A DNA stretch of 64,000 bases from Lysinibacillus parviboronicapiens (GTDB lineage Bacteria; Bacillota; Bacilli; Bacillales_A; Planococcaceae), in contig NZ_PYWI01000007.1 in assembly GCF_003049575.1 (NCBI RefSeq), positions 62,001-126,000 of the forward strand. Reading direction: 5' to 3'. The first letter of the stretch is position 1. Each line of letters starts with the position of its first letter. Both the position numbers and the translations under genes were made by a program. The notes under the pieces are model-generated. The model saw only the letters and a program-made list of their open reading frames with translations. It was not told the origin of the DNA and ran no database searches. Positions 46,274 to 55,608 of the stretch are shown here, in pieces.

Positions 46274-47153
46274 GCGAATATAATGAGCGTGCCTGCTTGG
46301 CAATTAATGTGAAGCCTCGCTCTTCTAGCGCTTTAAATGTATGTTGCTCGTATCCTGGCACTGCTAAACTCGTAAACTCAGCTTCTATTGGTACGTTTGT
46401 TTGAATTGTCGCGAGTTCGTGTGATAATTTCAACATATCAACATTCTCTTGAATCTTCGTTCGTTGTCCCGGCTTTAACTCTTCTAAAGAAGCAATGACC
46501 TTATCGATAGAACCGTATGTTTGAATCAGTGTTAATGCTTGCTTCGGCCCAATTCCTTTTACCCCTGGATAGCCGTCACTGGTATCGCCCATAAAGGCCT
46601 TCACCTGCGCAAATTGCATAGGTTCAATCCCATATTCTTCCATAAATCTTGTATGCGTATAGACATCGTACTCCGTGTAACCCTTTTTCGTAAACGCAAT
46701 CTCTGTCGATGGCGTTAACAGTTGCAATAAATCTTTATCGCCACTAATGACCGTTATGTTGGCTACGTCTTGCCATTTAGAAATCATCGAACCAATGACA
46801 TCATCGGCTTCCATACCTGCAACTCCAAAGTTTTGCCAGCCCATTTCCTCAGATAAAGTTTTCGCCATATCAAATTGTGGCAGCATTTCCACTGGGGGTG
46901 CTGGGCGATTTGCCTTATACCCATCATATAATTCGTTACGAAACGTATGGGCGCCCATATCCCAACATACGGCTATATGTGTTGGTTGCATGATGGACTG
47001 CGCTGTCATTACATGACGTACAAATCCTTGGGCACCATTTGTCGGTGTGCCGTCTTCTAGACGTATAAAATGCCCCATCGCAGCTGAAGCAAAAAATGAC
47101 CGGAATAATAAAGCCATGCCATCTACAATTAAAAGTTTTGGTTTAGTTGTCAT
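46266..47153 (-). CDS. ypcP: 5'-3' exonuclease, YpcP/FEN type
   Basis: 295 aa, the same fold as the 5' nuclease domain of DNA polymerase I but encoded alone. IVDGMALLFRSFFA, GYKANRPAPP, MEADDVIGSM, ISGDKDLLQLL, GDTSDGYPGVKGIGPKQA contain the conserved acidic metal ligands and the helix-hairpin-helix. It should remove RNA primers or flaps in DNA replication and repair. GAGAGGAA precedes the ATG. It converges with the C39-like gene and diverges from the FAD oxidoreductase gene. Confidence 0.92.
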   Translation of the reverse strand: MTTKPKLLIVDGMALLFRSFFASAAMGHFIRLEDGTPTNGAQGFVRHVMTAQSIMQPTHIAVCWDMGAHTFRNELYDGYKANRPAPPVEMLPQFDMAKTLSEEMGWQNFGVAGMEADDVIGSMISKWQDVANITVISGDKDLLQLLTPSTEIAFTKKGYTEYDVYTHTRFMEEYGIEPMQFAQVKAFMGDTSDGYPGVKGIGPKQALTLIQTYGSIDKVIASLEELKPGQRTKIQENVDMLKLSHELATIQTNVPIEAEFTSLAVPGYEQHTFKALEERGFTLIAKQARSLYSLS

Positions 47154-47259
47154 TTAAAAAATTCCTCTCTCTCAACATTCCTTTATTATAGCAACAATGA
47201 TTGAACTATGCTTTAAATGGGAATGAATCATTAAAGATAATGTAAGGGGGATTACTAAT

Positions 47260-48474
47260 ATGAAAATCCATAGTGGTACTTTATATTGGCCAACAACCAT
47301 TCACAACGAACTTTCTATTATAAAAAACCCGATTGCACCTTATTATGAGGTCATTATTATTGGGGGTGGCATATCTGGTTTTCTAACTGCACATGCTTGC
47401 TTAGAAGCTGGCCTAAAAGTTGCCCTAATCGAAAAAAATGACATTGCAAAGGGAAGTACTGTCGCTAACACAGGGATTTTACACTTTAGTAATGACATGA
47501 TGTTACATGAACTAATCGAGCAAATTGGTGAAAAAGATGCGGTCCGCTTTTATAGAATGTGCTACGAAGCGATTCAACAGATTGAAACGATTACTAATAC
47601 ACTGCCTGACCAAGCAGATTTCCAACGTCGCCAAAGTATTTGCTTTGCTAGCAAAACACGTGATGCTTCCAAGCTATTACGTGAATTTAATGCGTTGCAT
47701 ACACATGGATTTCCTTGTGAGTATTGGAATGACATTATTATAAAAGAGCGCCTTGGTTTTGAAAAAGAAGGTGCCCTTGTTACATTTAATGACGCTGAAA
47801 TTAACCCTGTAAAATTCGTTCAAGCACTTGCTGAACAATGCCAACAAAGAGGTCTCCATATATTTACCAATATTATGGTGAATGTGCTAGAGGATATACA
47901 TGACAGCACTATTTTGCATACCATAAATGGTCAATTCACTACACGTCATTTAATTTTTGCTACTGGCTATCAACATTTACCATATGGACAGTTAAAGGGC
48001 TCGGATTTCAAACGGTCCTATACCATTGTGACCAATTCGATCGACAATTTTAAACCATGGTATGAACATTCACTTATTTGGGAAACGAAGCGTCCTTACT
48101 TGTATATGCGCACAACGCCAGACAATCGAATTATCATCGGTGGTCTTGATGAAGATAAAGCTAAAGTACCGAAATCTGAAGAAAAGCTAGAGAAGCAATC
48201 TAATAAGCTACTTGCATCATTGCATGAACTATTTCCTCATTATAATGTAAAAATCGATTACAGTTATTGTGCAACTTTTGGAGATTCAATAGATTGTCTA
48301 CCCTTTATAGGCGAACATCCTGATCATCCTCGTTACTACTATTTACTTGGCTATGGCGGGAACGGTACTGTTTATAGCATGATTGGCGCAAACATAATAA
48401 CTGACTTGCTAAAAGGTGTACCTAATGATGACGCGAGGATTGTAACCTTGGCACGTAAAAATGGTATCAAATAA
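47260..48474 (+). CDS. FAD-dependent oxidoreductase, DAO family
   Basis: 404 aa. The dinucleotide site is VIIIGGGISGFLTAHACLE, a FAD-binding glycine pattern; the middle and C-terminal parts follow D-amino-acid oxidase/glycerol-3-phosphate dehydrogenase-like proteins (GALVTFNDAEINP, HLIFATGYQ, PDNRIIIGGLDED, GYGGNGTVYS). It probably oxidises a small amine or amino acid. The first ~25 residues precede the FAD motif and lack a signal peptide. AAGGGGG precedes the ATG. It is monocistronic, with terminators on both sides. Confidence 0.85.
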   Translation: MKIHSGTLYWPTTIHNELSIIKNPIAPYYEVIIIGGGISGFLTAHACLEAGLKVALIEKNDIAKGSTVANTGILHFSNDMMLHELIEQIGEKDAVRFYRMCYEAIQQIETITNTLPDQADFQRRQSICFASKTRDASKLLREFNALHTHGFPCEYWNDIIIKERLGFEKEGALVTFNDAEINPVKFVQALAEQCQQRGLHIFTNIMVNVLEDIHDSTILHTINGQFTTRHLIFATGYQHLPYGQLKGSDFKRSYTIVTNSIDNFKPWYEHSLIWETKRPYLYMRTTPDNRIIIGGLDEDKAKVPKSEEKLEKQSNKLLASLHELFPHYNVKIDYSYCATFGDSIDCLPFIGEHPDHPRYYYLLGYGGNGTVYSMIGANIITDLLKGVPNDDARIVTLARKNGIK

Positions 48475-48515
48475 TGGAAGACGATTATTAAGATGTGAAG
48501 GGCGTTTGTTATGTT

Positions 48516-48626
48516 AAAAATCCGCTGCGCTTTCCGCAAGGGCTTGCATATGCTCCATGTTGAGTCTCATGCTCTTGCTTGCCTGCTACCCACGTTTTCG
48601 TCGCCCATGCGCCTAAGCGGATTTTT
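48516..48626 (-). repeat. Palindromic intergenic element with 11-bp terminal inverted repeats
   Basis: The ends AAAAATCCGCT (48516-48526) and AGCGGATTTTT (48616-48626) are perfect inverted repeats. Inside, CGCTTTCCGC and GAGTCTCATGC correspond to the palindromic element at 7497-7662 read in reverse. It has no coding potential. Confidence 0.6.
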
Positions 48627-48640
48627 ATCTAGATATCAAA

Positions 48641-48670
48641 AAATAGTATGCTATGACTAGCATACTATTT
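48641..48670. terminator. Bidirectional terminator between the FAD oxidoreductase and hutG
   Basis: A perfect 13-bp stem (48641-48653 with 48658-48670) with A-run before and T-run after, placed between convergent genes. Confidence 0.9.
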
Positions 48671-48692
48671 TCACATTTGGGACAGTTGCTTT

Positions 48693-49664
48693 TTATTTTT
48701 TCGCAATACGATGTCGATGATCGAGTTGAATACCTGTAATCCATTGTAAAAATGCAGTCACACCCGTTTTCACTGTTTCTATACGTAATTCCCCTTCTTT
48801 AGGATCAGCATAGACAAAGTCAATATGGCGAACACCTTCATTTTCGCCAATGAGCTTTACAATATCAAATAATTCATAAGCCGTTAAACCACCCGGTGTC
48901 GCGGCAGGGACTTCAGGTGCAAATGTTATATCAAGTGCATCCAAATCGACTGATACATAAATACGATCTACCTCAAACATTAGCTGACGAAGCATTTCAC
49001 GAATTGTAAGCTGTATACCATCCCTGCGCATTTGCTTTAGGGTAATCATATGAATACCTTGTTCACGTGCGTAATGAATCATCTCCGGTGAATTGAAAAA
49101 GCCATGCAAGCCTACATTATAAATATGCTTTCCTTCGACAACACCTGCCGCAATCAATTGCTGTATAGGAGAATCCATTGCTAGGCCAATTTCTTCCTGA
49201 TTCCTTGCATCTAAATGCGTATCAAGTTGAATAACACCAATACGATCCTGTGGAAAAGCATTTTTTATGCCACGTAGAGAACAAGCCGTTATCGCATGAT
49301 CCCCTCCAATGAGGCAGGTAAAGCTTTTCTGATAGGCAACACTTAAGCTTTCTGCCGCAGCCTCAATAGCCGATTCAGAAATCATTTTATCTGTCGTATG
49401 AATAGCGACGTCACCAATATCAACAACAGCCAGCGCCCGTAAATCCACTTGCTCATCTAAATTATAGGATTGAAAACTAGACCATGCCTTGCGAAAAGCA
49501 TGTGGATACTGTGCTTTTTTGGACGACTCACTTGCATACGATAATAACGCGCCATAGACAATGATATCAACATCACTCGGCTGTGGATTTTCCTTTTGTT
49601 TTATCCATTGATGCATACCCGAGCCATTTTCTTGCTTCCACTGCCATTCAGGTTGAATAAACAT
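48693..49664 (-). CDS. hutG: Formimidoylglutamase HutG (ureohydrolase family)
   Basis: 323 aa arginase-fold enzyme. The two-metal site is complete: GGDHAIT, DTHLDAR and SVDLDALD. It splits N-formimino-L-glutamate to glutamate and formamide, the last step of histidine breakdown in Bacillus. The function is supported by the adjoining hutI, which ends 1 bp before this start. AAGGTGG lies 9 nt upstream. Without hutI another ureohydrolase such as arginase or agmatinase would be possible. Confidence 0.92.
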   Translation of the reverse strand: MFIQPEWQWKQENGSGMHQWIKQKENPQPSDVDIIVYGALLSYASESSKKAQYPHAFRKAWSSFQSYNLDEQVDLRALAVVDIGDVAIHTTDKMISESAIEAAAESLSVAYQKSFTCLIGGDHAITACSLRGIKNAFPQDRIGVIQLDTHLDARNQEEIGLAMDSPIQQLIAAGVVEGKHIYNVGLHGFFNSPEMIHYAREQGIHMITLKQMRRDGIQLTIREMLRQLMFEVDRIYVSVDLDALDITFAPEVPAATPGGLTAYELFDIVKLIGENEGVRHIDFVYADPKEGELRIETVKTGVTAFLQWITGIQLDHRHRIAKK

Positions 49665-49665
49665 G

Positions 49666-50940
49666 TTAACCGACCACCTTCACGCCTTTTTTCCATACTT
49701 TTTTCACATGATTAACACCAAAAATATAATGTAACTTTTGATGATTATGCACATCCCATAAGACGATATCTGCTTGCTTTCCTACTTCTATCGAGCCAAC
49801 ACGATCCTCAATTTGCAGTGCACAGGCAGCATTATATGTAGCAGCAGCACATAAGCTTTCCGCTGGTGTCATGTTCATCGTAATACACGCTAGATTCATG
49901 ACTAGTGGCAATGAGATTGTCGGGGATGACCCTGGGTTACAATCTGTAGAAATTGTCACAGGTACACCAGCATCGATAATGTCTCGTGCACGTGCTGGCT
50001 TTTCTCCTAAATACAGTGCCGTTGCTGGCAATAAACAAGCGATAACACCTGATTTTACAAGCTCTTCTATTCCTTCATCTGATACTTTTAATAGATGTTC
50101 CGCAGAAATTGCCCCTACCTTTGCTGCGACATACGCACCTTTATTTTCTTCAATCTCATCCGCATGAATTTTTGGAAGAAGCCCATATTCCTTACCAGCT
50201 AGTAAAACTCGCTCGGATTGCTCAGGGGTAAAGACATCCACCTCACAAAATACATCTATGAATTTCGCAAGATCCTCTTGAACAACTGCTGGGATCATTT
50301 CTTCGATGACTAAATCGACGTACTTATCCGGGTTCTCTCTATACGCCTCTGGCACCGCATGCGCTCCCATAAAGGTTGAGACAATATCCATTGGATGTTT
50401 TTCATGCAATCTTCGCATCACACGTAATTGCTTCAACTCATTTTCTAGGTCCAGTCCGTAGCCACTTTTGCTTTCCAGTGTTGTGACACCATGCTGTAAA
50501 AATAAGTCCAATCGCCTTGCCGTTTGATTGAAAATATGTTCTTCAGATAAAGTACGCATTTTTCTGGTTGTTGCATGAATACCTCCCCCAGCATTCATAA
50601 TGTCCATATAACTCGCACCTTCTAAACGCATCTCAAATTCATGCTCACGGCTACCCCCGAAAACAACATGCGTATGAGGATCTATTAATCCAGGTGTGAC
50701 AATCTTTCCAGTTGCATCTACAATCTCAGCTTCTTGTGCCCGATGTAAATATTTTAGAATCATGTCCTGTGTCGTCCCCAAATCTTGAATCAAACCGTTC
50801 TCAATCCATACACTTCCTCCCTCAATAATACCGAGCTCTCGCATTTCTTCGCGCACACGTGGCCCTTTTTTATCGCTAGCTAGTGTCACTAATTGTGAAA
50901 TATTTTGAATCCAAATTGGCTTCTGTGACAATCCCGTCAT
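49666..50940 (-). CDS. hutI: Imidazolonepropionase HutI
   Basis: 424 aa amidohydrolase that opens imidazolone-5-propionate to formiminoglutamate. The metal motif is DPHTHVVFGGSREHEF. GAHAVPEAY, DVFCEVDVFT, IHADEIEENKGA and STDCNPGSSP are HutI blocks. AGGGGGAG precedes the ATG. hutI-hutG form a pair; hutH and hutU, the first two steps, are not in this window and must lie elsewhere if the pathway is complete. Confidence 0.95.
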   Translation of the reverse strand: MTGLSQKPIWIQNISQLVTLASDKKGPRVREEMRELGIIEGGSVWIENGLIQDLGTTQDMILKYLHRAQEAEIVDATGKIVTPGLIDPHTHVVFGGSREHEFEMRLEGASYMDIMNAGGGIHATTRKMRTLSEEHIFNQTARRLDLFLQHGVTTLESKSGYGLDLENELKQLRVMRRLHEKHPMDIVSTFMGAHAVPEAYRENPDKYVDLVIEEMIPAVVQEDLAKFIDVFCEVDVFTPEQSERVLLAGKEYGLLPKIHADEIEENKGAYVAAKVGAISAEHLLKVSDEGIEELVKSGVIACLLPATALYLGEKPARARDIIDAGVPVTISTDCNPGSSPTISLPLVMNLACITMNMTPAESLCAAATYNAACALQIEDRVGSIEVGKQADIVLWDVHNHQKLHYIFGVNHVKKVWKKGVKVVG

Positions 50941-51051
50941 CCCAAACTCCCCCTATATATGCGTAAAGCGTATCATCTATCAACTTCGTCATCCTTCGGC
51001 ATTTTCCCTCTTATTCTCACAAAATATCTCTAAAACATACACTCATAAAAA

Positions 51052-51086
51052 AAGCAATAACATCCTGTTTAGAAATGTTATTGCTT
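51052..51086 (-). terminator. Terminator of the second surface-glycan cluster
   Basis: A perfect 12-bp stem (51052-51063 with 51075-51086) is followed by TTTTTTATGAG on the minus strand. It overlaps the last codons of the deacetylase gene. Confidence 0.88.
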
Positions 51087-52073
51087 ACATAGCATTGCTA
51101 CCTCATACATGGAGTAACTTCGGAAATTATATTTCATTTGTAGTTCTCGATAATAACGTAAAAGCTCCTCAAGCATAGCTAAATTTTTTTCAGTATGCTT
51201 GCCGAAATTATGAGGATGCCACCATAAATGATAAAAAGCACCTACCTTTGCAGCGGCAAGCATTCCTTCTTTGATTCGTTTTATCTTAAGACCTTCCAAT
51301 ACGCTTAGGCGCTTACAGTATGGTCTTAAAAATGCGCTGGAACGTACATTGACGAAAACATCGTCCTTCATCTCTTCCAGTCGTATCAAATGATTGCCGG
51401 TTATATTAACATAGCTATCTAACCATTTCATTGCACCTAAGAGCCTACTTTTTTTTGTGAACTTTTTAGGGCTATATAAGGCGTGTGCTTCATTGCCTCT
51501 ATAGCATATAAGCCCCGCCTCCATACATGCCTTAAAATAGCTGGCATTGACCTGATTGCGAGGAAAAACAATCGACTTCATGGGTACAATGTAATCTTCG
51601 CTTATCACTGTTGTTGCCTGTAAATCTGCTCGAAAATCAGCTTCTGTTTGACCATTCTCCAGACAATAATAATGTGAAAAGGTATGGGTACCAATCTCCT
51701 GATGTGGTGTCTGCATTATTTCTGCAATTAAAGATTTACCAAAATGTAAGGGATCATCTTGCTCATTTTCACCTACACTCGCAAGCTGCAAATACGCTGC
51801 ATAGCGTTTTTGTTCATATTTCACTGGGATTCCTCGTAAATAATGTGCCATTTCATTTTTCGTTTCTGCAAACAACAAACCGACCGTTGCCCATGTTGCA
51901 TGAATGCCGTACTTCTCAAATAATGTCAGTATTTTAGGCAATGCATGGCGTACTCCATATAAATTTTCATCATATTGTCCATGTCTAAACACATCATGAA
52001 CGCCCCAGTTCAGCTCAAAATCCAAGGAAATAATGAAACCGCCACGATTTACCTCGATTGCTGTTTCCTCCAT
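51078..52073 (-). CDS. Polysaccharide deacetylase (NodB-like)
   Basis: 331 aa. ISLDFELNWG supplies the motif-1 acidic residue, GTHTFSHYY the metal histidines, and a FYHLWWHPHNFG segment lies near the C-terminus. No signal peptide is seen, so it may act on a cytoplasmic or lipid-linked saccharide. The combination with acetyltransferase-like and sugar-transferase genes recalls deacetylases of lipid-linked oligosaccharide pathways. ATG lies 25 bp inside the preceding gene, suggesting coupling; it is the last gene of the 56.2-51.1 kb cluster. Confidence 0.82.
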   Translation of the reverse strand: MEETAIEVNRGGFIISLDFELNWGVHDVFRHGQYDENLYGVRHALPKILTLFEKYGIHATWATVGLLFAETKNEMAHYLRGIPVKYEQKRYAAYLQLASVGENEQDDPLHFGKSLIAEIMQTPHQEIGTHTFSHYYCLENGQTEADFRADLQATTVISEDYIVPMKSIVFPRNQVNASYFKACMEAGLICYRGNEAHALYSPKKFTKKSRLLGAMKWLDSYVNITGNHLIRLEEMKDDVFVNVRSSAFLRPYCKRLSVLEGLKIKRIKEGMLAAAKVGAFYHLWWHPHNFGKHTEKNLAMLEELLRYYRELQMKYNFRSYSMYEVAMLCKQ

Positions 52074-52807
52074 TTTTGCACACCCAGTAACAGAGCACTT
52101 ATTTTCGATTGTGCAATGAAACCCGAATAAACATCGACAACTTGTCCACCAAAGCTGAGCTTAAATTTTCGAATGGTTGCTACATTCGTCAACTCGCCCA
52201 TATCGTATAGCAAACAACCTTGTTGCTTTAAATGCAATAAATTATGCCATAGCAAGAAGCGGTTAGCATAACGAACTGGTCGCTTTAAATCGGCTGGCAT
52301 TAAAAGAGGGTGACAGGTCGCCACATAATAAGACATAGCTTTTTTAGCATGGACAATATCAAGTCTATAGCATAGTGTTTGTCCACAAATGCTACGAACT
52401 TCTGACAAGAACAAAGCTCCTCTGTTATTTAACAGCGAAATAGACTCCATTTGGACTTTATTAATTTGCTCAATTTTTTTCCTTTTCGCAAAATCATTAT
52501 AAAACCGTTGAAATGCACGTAAATTCTCTTGAGACGGTTCTTCATATAAAAATATTTGATAAGCTTCCTGCTGTGCACGACGAAGCATTTTTTGATTGTT
52601 CTTCGACAACGCTGTATACATTGTCCGCTCATTGTCCGTTAGTTGAATATGAACCGTTTCACTTTTGGCAAGTTTGCGACTTGGTACAAGTGAATGTGTA
52701 TGACAAACAAGCTTCATCGGCTTTCTAATATTTGCTGGCTTCTCTGCAAAATAAATATGCTGCATTGCGATATTCCATCGCTTACTTCTAATGGACAGAA
52801 TGAACAT
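52049..52807 (-). CDS. FemAB/GNAT-like acyltransferase
   Basis: 252 aa. The LSKNNQKMLRRAQQEAY helix and the C-terminal YDMGELTNVATIRKFKLSFGG segment resemble FemAB/GNAT-6 proteins that move an acyl or aminoacyl group to a glycan or peptide. The ATG at 52807 (preceded by GTGGGGG) is preferred, but ATG at 52765 is possible. It overlaps the preceding gene by 20 bp. The cluster context makes modification of a cell-surface glycan likely. Confidence 0.7.
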   Translation of the reverse strand: MFILSIRSKRWNIAMQHIYFAEKPANIRKPMKLVCHTHSLVPSRKLAKSETVHIQLTDNERTMYTALSKNNQKMLRRAQQEAYQIFLYEEPSQENLRAFQRFYNDFAKRKKIEQINKVQMESISLLNNRGALFLSEVRSICGQTLCYRLDIVHAKKAMSYYVATCHPLLMPADLKRPVRYANRFLLWHNLLHLKQQGCLLYDMGELTNVATIRKFKLSFGGQVVDVYSGFIAQSKISALLLGVQKWRKQQSR

Positions 52808-54461
52808 CGCCCCCACTCTCTGTGTATTTTTCTACTTGTTTGCGCTCATAGCGACCGCATTTGAAATGTTTTATTCGAGAAATACGTTTATAACCTAGTT
52901 GCTGTAATCGTTTACGCTTACGCCATTGCCAAACGCTTGCAGTGACCCAAAGTGTGTGTGCTGGTTTTATTTTTTGAAAGAAGTCTGTAATAATATCGAT
53001 ATTTTTATAGACATCATATGTTAAAAAATAGGTCTGCTTAGGCAAAGATTCAACGATTTGCAATGCGTCAATACGCCAGTTATCCGTATGCAACGCGAAA
53101 GCAGGTTTAGTCGTTTCTGCAAAGGAATCTTTGTAGATTGTATATCCCTGATAGAACAAGGAAATAATTGCTTCCTGATTGAGATGCATAGCCTCTTGAA
53201 TCGACATTTCTTCAAACAACAGTCCAACTGGACGAAGAGGTGTAACACTATCAGTAGGCGGTAATTCGAAAACATCCACTTGCTTAAAACGAATAAACTT
53301 TTCTACGAATCGTTGTCCATATTCTAGCCAATCTTTCCCTTTTCCATACTTTACTAAATAACGTAATTGTCCAAGGGTATTACGTTTCCACTCCACTACC
53401 TGATGACTACTTTTTAACGTTTCCTTTAGACGTTCCTTGAAAGCAAAACGACTTTTTACAAGCTTTGCACGCTTCGTATCGCTACTGATAATCATGCGTC
53501 TTGTAAAATCTATCCCAGAGCGCCAATCAAACTTATAGGGCTCATAGCCAATGCTCATATCAAACTTGCTATAGCCTTCATTAAAGGAGCGCTTTATCAA
53601 ATAGTGATGCAAAATACGACCGACCCCAAATGAATTAAAGTTAGGCTCATGGCCAAGTACATAAGACACATATCGTCCTCGACAGCTAAAACCATATGTG
53701 AAGGCAATCCACTGATCTTCAAATACCAGAGCCTCTATATCTACTTTCAATGCATCATCATGAAGAAGCGTTAGGTGCTCAAAAAACTCTCTCTTCTTAC
53801 CCTTCGTGAAACTGCTCGTATCCATTTTTTTCGCCCAACGTCTATCAAATAATCTGAACATCTGCCAAAGCTCGTTGTGGTTAGGAGTTTTGCTTCTTAA
53901 GGTGCCTAGATTTTTTAGCTTTCTTTCTCGTCTATCTACCCCATGCATTTTGCGACGGTTATTAAAATAACTTAAAAAATCTATTTCCGGAAAGGCAAGA
54001 TACGGTGTTATTACTCGAAAAATACTTGGCCGCATTTGCCTTTCAACGAAATATTGTTCAATTACTTTCGAAGATTGACTACTCTCCAACAGACCATGGA
54101 ACGAGAAGATTACATGGCGATGCTTTTTGATTAATTCATCAAATACAAAAGTTGATGCCGATAATAACCATTTTTCAAGCGCTATAATCCCTGAATAATT
54201 CGCAATATTTTCACCTGCAAAAGCGTAAATCCTTACCCCCCATTGCATTCTCACTGTGAATGGAAAAAAGGCGATGATGTTCTCTTCCTCTTTAACAGCG
54301 TATAACTCTACTCGCTTTTTCCTTCCAATTATTTTCCACCAATTATAAAACCAAGCATATTCAATAAACGGATTATCATTGTGTTCACGAGCTAAAATCT
54401 GATCCCAGATGTCTTTATATAATGTAAGTTCATCATCAGTTCTAATACGTATTAATTGCAA
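52788..54461 (-). CDS. CelD/BcsL-like acetyltransferase with C-terminal extension
   Basis: 557 aa. The N-terminal ~340 residues match the CelD/BcsL (GNAT-6) family: NPFIEYAWFYNWW at the start, RRERKLKNLG and a GYEPYKFDWRSG acceptor-side block. Residues about 430-540 form a second, GNAT-like region with no clear acetyl-CoA motif. Basic residues are frequent. It has a paralogue at 60971-62671 with the same layout. No strong ribosome binding site was identified; it lies 2 bp downstream of the glycosyltransferase gene. Confidence 0.75.
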   Translation of the reverse strand: MQLIRIRTDDELTLYKDIWDQILAREHNDNPFIEYAWFYNWWKIIGRKKRVELYAVKEEENIIAFFPFTVRMQWGVRIYAFAGENIANYSGIIALEKWLLSASTFVFDELIKKHRHVIFSFHGLLESSQSSKVIEQYFVERQMRPSIFRVITPYLAFPEIDFLSYFNNRRKMHGVDRRERKLKNLGTLRSKTPNHNELWQMFRLFDRRWAKKMDTSSFTKGKKREFFEHLTLLHDDALKVDIEALVFEDQWIAFTYGFSCRGRYVSYVLGHEPNFNSFGVGRILHHYLIKRSFNEGYSKFDMSIGYEPYKFDWRSGIDFTRRMIISSDTKRAKLVKSRFAFKERLKETLKSSHQVVEWKRNTLGQLRYLVKYGKGKDWLEYGQRFVEKFIRFKQVDVFELPPTDSVTPLRPVGLLFEEMSIQEAMHLNQEAIISLFYQGYTIYKDSFAETTKPAFALHTDNWRIDALQIVESLPKQTYFLTYDVYKNIDIITDFFQKIKPAHTLWVTASVWQWRKRKRLQQLGYKRISRIKHFKCGRYERKQVEKYTESGGDVHSVH

Positions 54462-54463
54462 TG

Positions 54464-55585
54464 TTAATCACCTTTCTTCGATAACTTTGAGACGGCCTGT
54501 TCATAAACCTCTACTGTTTTCTGGTACATCGGTGAGAATGTAAAATTTCTTAAAAAGCAACGTTCACTTGCATCTCCCATTTTTTGACGTAGTGTTTCAT
54601 CTGTTAATAATTGTCTCAGTCTTTGTTTGAGCAGTTCTTTATCACCACGGTCAATTAAAAAACCGTTGTCGGTATCAGTGACTAACTCACTTACGCCTCC
54701 TACATTCGTTGCGATAATCGGAAGGCCCGCTCGCATAGCCTCGATAATTGCAATCGGTAACCCTTCCCAGTCCGATAACAACGCAAATATCTGACCGTTT
54801 GCGAGCAGTTCCGTGACCTCTGTTTGATTACCTAAAAACGTCACACGGTGTGCGAATCCTTTATCAGTAACATATTTCTCAAGAGCCGGGCGTAGTGAAC
54901 CATCACCAATAAACTGAATTCGCCATGGCACTTCAGGTAGTTCTATCAATGCTTCCAATAATGTATCTTGTCTTTTTGGTATTTCAAAGCGAGCAACCAT
55001 CATAATCAGTGGACATTCTAGACTGTTCTTACTAAGTGTAGCCGGGTAAGCTAATTGTGTAATACCATTATGGATAGTCATTAATTTATGTGCAGGGGCA
55101 ATGCCTTTTGTCAGTGCAAGCTGACGGTCAAACTCAGATACTGTTATTATTTTCGTTGTAAACGGCTGCACTGCTTTTTCTAACTGACGATACATAAGTT
55201 TCTTCTTAGGTGGAACCCCGTCTGTAAAGCTCCAGCTATGAGCAGTAAAAACAGTAGGGATACCTAAAAATCTGCCGATTAGGCGCCCGATTGCACCTGC
55301 CTTAGAGGAATGTGCAGCTATTACATCTGGTTTTATTATTTTTAAAGTGGACCTCAGCAGCCAAAGCGCCTGTATATCTTTCGATAAATGAATGGCTCTC
55401 TGCATGGCTGGTATACTGATGACAGCAATGTTTTCATCTTGTAACCGCCAAAGGGATGGATCATAGGAGCCCGTGACAATCGTTACCTCATAAGCATCTT
55501 GTTTTAATTTGATGGCAAGTGCCTCTACATGCTTTTGTGCGCCACCTACTTCATCCATTCGCGTAATCAGTTGCACAATTTTCAG
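54464..55585 (-). CDS. Family 4 glycosyltransferase, probable CTG start
   Basis: 373 aa GT-B enzyme of the GT4 family: QLITRMDEVGGAQKHVEALA at the N-terminus, AHSSKAGAIGRLIGR, and DWEGLPIAIIEAMRAGLPIIATNVGGVSE near the C-terminus (ExxxxxxxE motif). It adds a sugar to a lipid-linked acceptor, probably the product of the sugar-phosphate transferase upstream. In this frame no ATG, GTG or TTG fits the family N-terminus. A CTG at 55585 lies 9 nt after GGGAGG and gives LKIVQLITRM, so it is the best start. A longer frame from 55675 would run 67 bp into the preceding gene. Confidence 0.85.
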   Translation of the reverse strand: MKIVQLITRMDEVGGAQKHVEALAIKLKQDAYEVTIVTGSYDPSLWRLQDENIAVISIPAMQRAIHLSKDIQALWLLRSTLKIIKPDVIAAHSSKAGAIGRLIGRFLGIPTVFTAHSWSFTDGVPPKKKLMYRQLEKAVQPFTTKIITVSEFDRQLALTKGIAPAHKLMTIHNGITQLAYPATLSKNSLECPLIMMVARFEIPKRQDTLLEALIELPEVPWRIQFIGDGSLRPALEKYVTDKGFAHRVTFLGNQTEVTELLANGQIFALLSDWEGLPIAIIEAMRAGLPIIATNVGGVSELVTDTDNGFLIDRGDKELLKQRLRQLLTDETLRQKMGDASERCFLRNFTFSPMYQKTVEVYEQAVSKLSKKGD

Positions 55586-55608
55586 TATCCAACGCCTCCC
55601 TACGTTAT

